From: Oscillospiraceae bacterium
Lineage (GTDB): Bacteria; Bacillota; Clostridia; Oscillospirales; Ruminococcaceae
DNA length: 11,269 nucleotides
Direction of reading: 5' to 3'
NCBI GenBank assembly: GCA_009784765.1
Contig: WQXP01000020.1
Coordinates: 1-11,269, forward strand
This document shows, one piece after another, positions 6,978-11,269 of the stretch; the stretch's first letter is position 1, and the number at the start of each line of letters is the position of its first letter. Under the pieces are notes generated by a model. The model was not told the origin of the DNA, made no database searches, and saw only the letters and a list, made by a program, of their open reading frames with translations. The translations under genes and the position numbers were made by a program.

Positions 6978-7307
6978 ATGTTTGTGGATATAAACAAACT
7001 TTTCGAGAAAAGCGAACTGATTCCCGCGATTGTTCAGGACGACAAGAGCGGGGCTGTTCTTATGCTTGCGTACATGAATCGCGAAAGCTTGGCGAAAACA
7101 CTCGCGCTTGGAGAAACAGTGTTCTGGAGCCGCAGCCGCAGTGAGTTCTGGCATAAAGGCGCGACTTCGGGGCATACTCAACGGGTAATGAGCATATACT
7201 CCGATTGCGACGATGATACTCTGCTCATTCGAGTCGAGCAGGTCGGGGCGGCGTGCCATACGGGGGAATACTCCTGCTTTTTTAATGAGGTAATGAAACG
7301 TGTTTGA
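6978..7307 (+). CDS. hisI: Phosphoribosyl-AMP cyclohydrolase
   Basis: Opens the adenine ring of phosphoribosyl-AMP to make ProFAR, the third step of histidine synthesis. The 109-residue protein is the stand-alone cyclohydrolase, not the HisIE fusion, so the pyrophosphohydrolase HisE must be encoded elsewhere. Metal sites are complete: zinc cysteines C77, C93 and C100, and the D76-x-D78-x-D80 cluster expected to bind magnesium. The signature [18 protein letters not shown] spans residues 51-68. The start follows AAAGGAG at 6969-6975. It is last of the his genes in the window, with 74 bases before the Mur ligase gene. Confidence 0.97.
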   Translation: MFVDINKLFEKSELIPAIVQDDKSGAVLMLAYMNRESLAKTLALGETVFWSRSRSEFWHKGATSGHTQRVMSIYSDCDDDTLLIRVEQVGAACHTGEYSCFFNEVMKRV

Positions 7308-7381
7308 TAAAATAGATGTTTTGCTCCACTTAGTCATCATGTTGATGTAATTAAACAATCGGCAGAATTACGAGGTACTCA

Positions 7382-8572
7382 ATGCTACAACAACTCCGCG
7401 ACTTTTTCGCGAACAAACGTGTCCTGATTCTCGGCTTCGGGCTTGAAGGCAAGTCTACACTGAAACTCTTAGAACAGCTTGACTGCGGGGCGTCTGTGGA
7501 GGTTCGCGAAAAGTATCACTTTTCGGAGCTTCCTTTACCCGACGATTATGACATAATTATGAAATCACCGGGGATTCCGCTGTTTCAACAAAGGGGAAAA
7601 TTCGACCCGCGCATTACGGGACAGGCAGATTTGTTTCTGCGATTTTGTGAAAATCGCACAATCGGGATTACAGGGACAAAAGGTAAGTCTACCACTTCGA
7701 GTTTGATTCATCACATACTCTGCAAATGCGGGCGAAAATCGCGCCTTATAGGCAATATCGGTGTTCCGCCGTTAGACATTGTGTGGGATTTGGCACAAGA
7801 TTCGAAAAAGCACGAAATCATCGTGGCGGAGCTTTCTTGTCATCAGTTAGAATACTGCAAGGCAAGCCCGAATGTCGCCGTGTTCCTGAATTTGTTTGAG
7901 GAACACTTAGACCATTATATTGACTTTGCCCATTATCGCGCCGCTAAGGAGAATATCTTCAAATTCCAGGGCAAGTTTCAGCGCGAGGGCGACGTGCTTA
8001 TTCGCGGAGAGGACGTGGACGCTTCCGCTGTTGACAGCACAAAAGCACGCCTTCGCGGAGTGCATAATCTTCACAATATCGCCATTGGGGTGAGGGCGGC
8101 TGTGGCAGTCGGCGTTTTGGAGCCCGACGCACTCACAGCGGCTTATACCTTCAGCGGGCTTGAGCACAGGCTCGAGGCTTTTGAGGTCGGTGGTGTAACC
8201 TACGTCAATGACAGTATCAGCACAATTCCTGCGGCGGCGATTGCGGCAGTGGCGGCTTTCCCCGAATGCGATACGCTGATTATAGGCGGCATGGACAGAG
8301 GAATCGACTACAGCGAACTAATCGCATTTTTGAACAGCCGCACAGACATTTCTGTAATCGCGCTGCCTGATACGGGGCATAAAATCGCCGACGCTCTCGC
8401 TGCTCCGGCGACTGTACACAAATCTGCGAATCTGGAAGCCGCAGCCGCTCTTGCGCGGCGCATCACGAAACGCTGTTGTGTGCTTTCACCTGCGGCGGCG
8501 AGCTATGGGTTTTATACCAACTTTGAGGAGCGGGGGCGGCATTTCAAGGAGTTGGTGATTGAGAGGGCTTAG
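7382..8572 (+). CDS. murD: MurD-type UDP-MurNAc-L-alanine glutamate ligase
   Basis: A 396-residue cytoplasmic Mur ligase that would add glutamate to UDP-MurNAc-L-alanine in peptidoglycan precursor synthesis. It has the three Mur domains: an N-terminal Rossmann-like UDP-binding part (LILGFGLEGKST), central ATPase with P-loop GTKGKST (98-104), ELSCHQLE, the HLDHY block and carbamylation-candidate K189 in YRAAKENIF, and a C-terminal domain (FSGLEHRLE, LSPAAASYGFYTNFEERG). It is shorter than the usual 440-450. The canonical MurD motif NDSKATN is replaced by NDSISTIP (276-283), losing the lysine, and the usual LSPACAS reads LSPAAAS. These changes resemble what I recall of MurD2-like ligases that add L-glutamate; that subtype is only a hypothesis. 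Start from GAGGT at 7372-7376. A piece of its 3' part is duplicated downstream. Confidence 0.88.
   Translation: MLQQLRDFFANKRVLILGFGLEGKSTLKLLEQLDCGASVEVREKYHFSELPLPDDYDIIMKSPGIPLFQQRGKFDPRITGQADLFLRFCENRTIGITGTKGKSTTSSLIHHILCKCGRKSRLIGNIGVPPLDIVWDLAQDSKKHEIIVAELSCHQLEYCKASPNVAVFLNLFEEHLDHYIDFAHYRAAKENIFKFQGKFQREGDVLIRGEDVDASAVDSTKARLRGVHNLHNIAIGVRAAVAVGVLEPDALTAAYTFSGLEHRLEAFEVGGVTYVNDSISTIPAAAIAAVAAFPECDTLIIGGMDRGIDYSELIAFLNSRTDISVIALPDTGHKIADALAAPATVHKSANLEAAAALARRITKRCCVLSPAAASYGFYTNFEERGRHFKELVIERA
8337..8474 (+). repeat. murD segment duplicated downstream (copy 1 of a 138-bp direct repeat)
   Basis: This stretch inside murD, encoding the C-terminal-domain segment from RTDISVIALPDTG to ARRITKR, recurs at 10565-10702 with no gaps and only four mismatches that I counted by eye (about 97% identity). 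The two copies are 2,228 bases apart and bracket the M23 peptidase gene. Confidence 0.95.
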
Positions 8573-8589
8573 GCGGCAGAAGGAACGGC

Positions 8590-8649
8590 GGGGGCTTTGT
8601 GAAACTTGCACAACCCCCCCCTCCCCCTGAGAGGCTGTTCTTTGTGCAA
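8590..8649 (+). other. Competing inverted repeats between murD and the M23 gene
   Basis: GGGGG (8590-8594) and TTGTG (8597-8601) can pair with CACAA (8609-8613) and CCCCC (8614-8618) to form a hairpin with a 7-base loop, 17 bases after the murD stop. Alternatively TTGCACAA (8606-8613) pairs with TTGTGCAA (8642-8649). The two structures share bases and exclude each other. There is no T-tract after either, so this could be a factor-dependent end for murD or a repeat remnant. The rest of the 179-base gap holds only the peptidase promoter. Confidence 0.4.
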
Positions 8650-8681
8650 ATCGCCGAATTTCAAAAATTTTGCGAAAAGCC

Positions 8682-8710
8682 TTGACATTCGCAAAAGTTT
8701 AGCATATAAT
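8682..8710 (+). promoter_or_regulatory. Perfect-consensus sigma-A promoter for the M23 peptidase gene
   Basis: TTGACA at 8682-8687 and TATAAT at 8705-8710 are separated by exactly 17 bases, an exact match to the vegetative sigma-70/sigma-A consensus. Transcription would start near 8717 and give a short leader before the AAGGGGGG ribosome binding site at 8735-8742. It shows that the gene is transcribed independently of murD. Confidence 0.88.
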
Positions 8711-8751
8711 AGATATATCAAGTAAATTAACAGTAAGGGGGGAAACAAATC

Positions 8752-10509
8752 ATGAAAAAGAGGATAATATCGGCAATTCTCGCGGGGGCAATGTTCACCA
8801 CAATGCTTATGTTCACGGGGGCGACGGAGCGGGATGCAAATCCAAACGACAACGGCTTTGCATTTATGCAAGACGACCACCACGTTACAAGCGATTTTTT
8901 TGAACTCGCTTATCGCGCTTCTACGGTAGAAGATGTAATTAAGAACGTAGAGCAACATGAGAGTGTCAACGATGTACAGGTTTTCAAAAACTTTTCTGAC
9001 CCGGACTCCAGAGGCGAGGTGCAGATTTTCGACGGTTTAATTGTACAGGAAATGTTTGTTCGGGTTTTTTATGATGATATATCAATGGTTGAGTTTTTTC
9101 TTTTAGAAGCCCCCCACGTTACTGCCGAGTTTTTTGATATAGCATATAGTGTTAAAACTGTTGAAGAGTTCATTCAAAAAATTAGGCGTCATGGCCGTGT
9201 CAACGATGTGCAAATTTTCGCTGATTCGTCTGAGCGCGGCGCTCAAATCTATGAAGGCAAAACCTCTCATGGAATGCTTATACGTGTATTTTATGATGAT
9301 GTTTCGTGTGTCGATTTTGAGTTCCCCGAAGAAAACATGATACGGAACTCACAAGGGAATGCAAATCATGGTTTTATTTTGCCGTTGGACGGCATGAATT
9401 TAAGTTCACATATAACTTGCTTTTTCGATTGCCATAATGAGAGTACGAATTGGCTTTGTCCGAGGTGTAGCAGATGGTGGCGTAGTAATAGACCTCACAA
9501 AGGGATTGATGTGAGTTTTAGCAATGTCGTAGGAAGACCGGTCAGAGCAGTGCGTTCCGGTAACATAAGAGTTAGATGGTTGAACGACGCCGGTGTGGGT
9601 AACGCTGTGGCAATAGCGCATTCCAATGGCTTGACAACAATGTATGCGCATATGCAAAATGCGCCACCTTCCGGGGCGGTTAATCAAGGTGCGGTTATCG
9701 GAACTGTTGGTAGTACGGGAGCGGTTACAGGAGTACATTTGCATTTTGAGGTGAGAATTGGAAACCCTGCAAACGCAACTCAGTTTTGGGCACTAACAGC
9801 TCGTAATCCTATTGACTACTTGACGAACGCCCCCACATTCGACAACCACGGAGCTTTCAAAATCCGCAACTTCGGCAACGGGCGTTATTTGCACAGAGTC
9901 AACAATAACATAGGCAGCACGGTTGAAGCACGTGCAAGTAGTACCTCAGAAGCACAAAACTGGATTGTCAACAGGGTTACGGGAAACACACAATTTCAAA
10001 TTCGCGGGTTTGCGCCGATTAACACAACGAATGGGATTGGAATGATAACGGGGACGTCAATCGCAGGCAACCAAGCAACTATGATTTTGGGTACCTCTAA
10101 TATTCCGACTGCTGATACGACAATCACTGTTGAATCTAATGTTGCAGACGGCACGGTAAGATTTCGGCGCGGTTCACTTACTCTTGGGGTTGACTCAAAC
10201 AACAATGTGGTTTGGCAGACCAACAACGCAAGCGCGAACGCACAAAAATGGGTTCTTGAACCTCACGCCCTGAATGACAGCCGCGGAGATGTGGATGGTA
10301 ACGGGAGCGCGCAAGTGGCGGATTCTAATTTGATTTCTAATTTTGTAGTTAATCCTGCAATATTAACGCCGCAACAAATTTTCAAAGCCGATGTAAATCG
10401 CGACGGTAGAGTAACCATTGATGACTCCCTTCAAATTTCGCGCTTTATTATCGGGCTTCCCAATTGCTTCGAGCGTACTTGCGTGAATTGCAATCAGTGC
10501 TTCAAGTAA
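8752..10509 (+). CDS. Secreted M23 peptidase with tandem N-terminal module, ricin-like lectin and dockerin
   Basis: A 585-residue modular exported protein. In order: signal peptide (1 to about 24, KKR then a hydrophobic stretch); two copies of an unrecognised module of about 75 residues (44-121 and 122-196) sharing VTxxFF, the VNDVQ core and RVFYDD; a cysteine-rich lead-in (CFFDCHNE, CPRC); an M23 metallopeptidase domain with H249/D253 (PHKGID) and HLH at 329-331, which bind and activate zinc; a beta-trefoil ricin-type lectin (about 364-508, with AQNW at W404 and AQKW at W500); and a type I dockerin (about 511-572) with two calcium loops, DVDGNGSAQVAD and DVNRDGRVTIDD, positions 1, 3, 5 and 12 all intact. 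It probably cuts peptidoglycan or peptide cross-links outside the cell, docked to a cohesin scaffold. No cohesin gene is in view. Own promoter and terminator. Confidence 0.93.
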   Translation: MKKRIISAILAGAMFTTMLMFTGATERDANPNDNGFAFMQDDHHVTSDFFELAYRASTVEDVIKNVEQHESVNDVQVFKNFSDPDSRGEVQIFDGLIVQEMFVRVFYDDISMVEFFLLEAPHVTAEFFDIAYSVKTVEEFIQKIRRHGRVNDVQIFADSSERGAQIYEGKTSHGMLIRVFYDDVSCVDFEFPEENMIRNSQGNANHGFILPLDGMNLSSHITCFFDCHNESTNWLCPRCSRWWRSNRPHKGIDVSFSNVVGRPVRAVRSGNIRVRWLNDAGVGNAVAIAHSNGLTTMYAHMQNAPPSGAVNQGAVIGTVGSTGAVTGVHLHFEVRIGNPANATQFWALTARNPIDYLTNAPTFDNHGAFKIRNFGNGRYLHRVNNNIGSTVEARASSTSEAQNWIVNRVTGNTQFQIRGFAPINTTNGIGMITGTSIAGNQATMILGTSNIPTADTTITVESNVADGTVRFRRGSLTLGVDSNNNVVWQTNNASANAQKWVLEPHALNDSRGDVDGNGSAQVADSNLISNFVVNPAILTPQQIFKADVNRDGRVTIDDSLQISRFIIGLPNCFERTCVNCNQCFK

Positions 10510-10530
10510 AGCTTAAGAAGAGATAAACCC

Positions 10531-10564
10531 AACAAAACCGCTCGTAAAAGAGCGGTTTTGTTTT
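10531..10564 (+). terminator. Strong intrinsic terminator after the M23 gene
   Basis: A perfect 13-bp stem (AACAAAACCGCTC with GAGCGGTTTTGTT) around a six-base GTAAAA loop, ending in a T-rich run. It starts 21 bases after the peptidase stop. The A-rich 5' arm would also allow termination on the opposite strand. The murD fragment begins at the very next base. Confidence 0.93.
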
Positions 10565-10702
10565 GCCGCACAGACATTTCTGTAATCGCGCTGCCTGATA
10601 CGGGGCATAAAATCGCCGACGCTCTCGCTGCTCCGGCGACTGTACACAAATCTGCGGACATGGAAGCCGCAGCCGCTCTTGCGCGGCGCATCACAAAACG
10701 CT
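10565..10702 (+). pseudogene. Internal fragment of murD (copy 2 of the 138-bp direct repeat)
   Basis: Gap-free copy of murD 8337-8474, still open in the murD frame (RTDISVIALPDTGHKIADAL at its start). Four mismatches: three alter two adjacent codons (Asn-Leu to Asp-Met) and one is silent in a threonine codon. It lacks the start, the ATPase domain and the final LSPAAASYGF...ERG motif, so it cannot encode a ligase. It abuts the terminator on the left. On the right, similarity to murD fades at about 10703, though a few weakly matching bases follow if one base is inserted. Confidence 0.93.
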
Positions 10703-10706
10703 TATT

Positions 10707-11093
10707 ATGTCCCTCGGGGGTTGTGTCTTTGTGGGGTTTCAGTCGCCTCCTCCTCCGCCGATTGTCGGCAGCGGCGAGATTCGGCAGTTTATGTACGACA
10801 TCAGCGATTTGAACGGGGTTGAAATGCTTTACATCTACGTTCACGGCGATTTTTTCGTCGCCATTGAGCGAAACCCGGACATTGAGTGGTTTTCCATGCA
10901 AATCGACACGCCTTTAAGCCTTGAGCGGCGTCTGAGCGTATACCCCTCTCTGTCGGACGATGACACCACCGGGTATCTCGAAGTTTTCGGGGGTTCCGTC
11001 GGTGCAAGGCTGCGAAACGCCGACGGCTCTCTTTTAGAGCTGATAATCAGGATTCCCGAGGGCGTGGAGTATCATACGCATTTCATCGGATAA
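10707..11093 (+). CDS. Orphan 128-codon frame, probably a 5'-truncated gene
   Basis: I do not recognise this protein. From about residue 13 it reads like genuine coding sequence: a PPPPP linker, then a beta-rich, acidic domain of about 110 residues (EIRQFMYDISDLNG, LYIYVHGDFFVAIERN, LEVFGGSVGARLRNADG, LLELIIRIPEG) ending HTHFIG. The first codons arise where the murD fragment ends. No ribosome binding site precedes the ATG at 10707, and a GTG at 10731 has only a weak GGGGG upstream. The proline run suggests the C-terminal domain of a larger, perhaps exported, protein whose front was replaced by the murD fragment. It could be silent because a strong terminator lies upstream and no promoter is evident. 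A terminator follows 27 bases after the stop. Confidence 0.5.
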   Translation: MSLGGCVFVGFQSPPPPPIVGSGEIRQFMYDISDLNGVEMLYIYVHGDFFVAIERNPDIEWFSMQIDTPLSLERRLSVYPSLSDDDTTGYLEVFGGSVGARLRNADGSLLELIIRIPEGVEYHTHFIG

Positions 11094-11102
11094 GCAATTG
11101 AC
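11094..11102 (+). repeat. Solitary heptad repeat unit
   Basis: GCAATTGAC directly follows the stop of the orphan frame, exactly as GCAATTGAC follows the hisB stop. It is a single unit of the family that forms arrays in the his operon; at nine bases chance cannot be excluded. Confidence 0.4.
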
Positions 11103-11120
11103 CCCTCTGCGTACCATAAC

Positions 11121-11150
11121 AAAAACCCGCTTCACAAGAGCGGGTTTTTT
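11121..11150. terminator. Bidirectional intrinsic terminator between the orphan frame and rsmG
   Basis: AAAAACCCGC (11121-11130) pairs with GCGGGTTTTT (11140-11149), with one further T-A pair and a short loop. There is a T run at the 3' end on both strands, so it can stop transcription from either side. The rsmG stop codon (TCA on +, 11132-11134) lies in the loop. Confidence 0.9.
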
Positions 11151-11269
11151 ACTATATTCGTTCTTTTTCGCGGATACTGCGCCGAAGTTTGGCGAACCTT
11201 GCGAACAACGACCAAATTCCGCTTGTCGCCGCTCGGGAGGGCATACTCATGCACCGCCTCAAGCCGCCC
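11132..11269 (-). CDS. rsmG: 16S rRNA (guanine-N7) methyltransferase RsmG, C-terminal end only
   Basis: Read on the - strand, the last 138 bases encode 45 residues and a stop. The text HEYALPSGDKRNLVVVRKVR followed by QTSAQYPRK and ending KNPLL matches the C-terminal tail of Gram-positive RsmG (GidB): a leucine-proline turn, an R-x-L-V-V strand with K, then T-x-x-x-YPR and K-x-PL. RsmG makes m7G at position 527 of 16S rRNA; its loss gives low-level streptomycin resistance. The S-adenosylmethionine-binding part lies beyond the window. The gene converges on the + strand genes, and its stop codon lies within the loop of the shared terminator. Identification rests on a short tail, so it is good but not certain. 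Confidence 0.82.
   Translation of the reverse strand, partial: GRLEAVHEYALPSGDKRNLVVVRKVRQTSAQYPRKRTNIVKNPLL

Noticed and set aside
8475..10564. The bracketed peptidase cassette as an insertion sequence or transposon
   Set aside because: No transposase, terminal inverted repeats or short target duplications are seen; the direct repeats are murD coding sequence.
10558..10812. An 84-codon + strand frame over the murD fragment as a new gene
   Set aside because: Most of it is the duplicated murD piece; the start lies in the terminator and there is no ribosome binding site.

Overview
The window looks like chromosome of an anaerobic Gram-positive clostridium, probably Oscillospirales/Ruminococcaceae. 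This is inferred from a YheC/YheD-type ATP-grasp protein (a family seen in endospore formers), strong AGGAGG-like ribosome binding sites, a secreted M23 peptidase ending in a dockerin, and clostridial-style AspRS, Fic and RsmG sequences. All genes are on the + strand except a partial rsmG at the right edge.

Left part (1-3483): a partial ATP-grasp protein, a double zinc-ribbon protein, and aspS, closely spaced. Middle (3538-4718): a small antitoxin-like gene, a wrecked PIN-domain toxin gene, and an intact Fic-family AMP-transferase with an N-terminal inhibitory motif. Next (4776-7307) is a partial histidine operon, hisB-hisA-hisF-hisI. hisH is absent from its usual place between hisB and hisA; hisG, hisD, hisC and hisE are also absent. 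HisB acts on the product of HisF/HisH, HisA makes the HisF substrate, and HisI acts just before HisA. Heptameric repeat arrays (AATTGAC and variants) sit at every boundary of these four genes and have become the C-termini of HisA and HisF.

Right part (7382-11269): a MurD-type Mur ligase with unusual active-site motifs. It is followed by a separately promoted (perfect TTGACA-N17-TATAAT) secreted modular protein: a tandem N-terminal repeat of unknown family, an M23 peptidase, a ricin-like lectin domain and a dockerin. After its strong terminator lies a 138-bp, about 97% identical copy of an internal piece of the Mur ligase gene, running into a 128-codon orphan reading frame. The peptidase gene is therefore bracketed by direct repeats. 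The window ends with a bidirectional terminator shared with the C-terminal end of rsmG on the - strand.

The observations most worth following are the murD-fragment duplication around the dockerin peptidase gene, the his-operon heptad arrays that donate stop codons, the atypical Mur ligase motifs, and the unassigned tandem module of the peptidase. I did not find clear evidence of a wholly new defence or mobile system.
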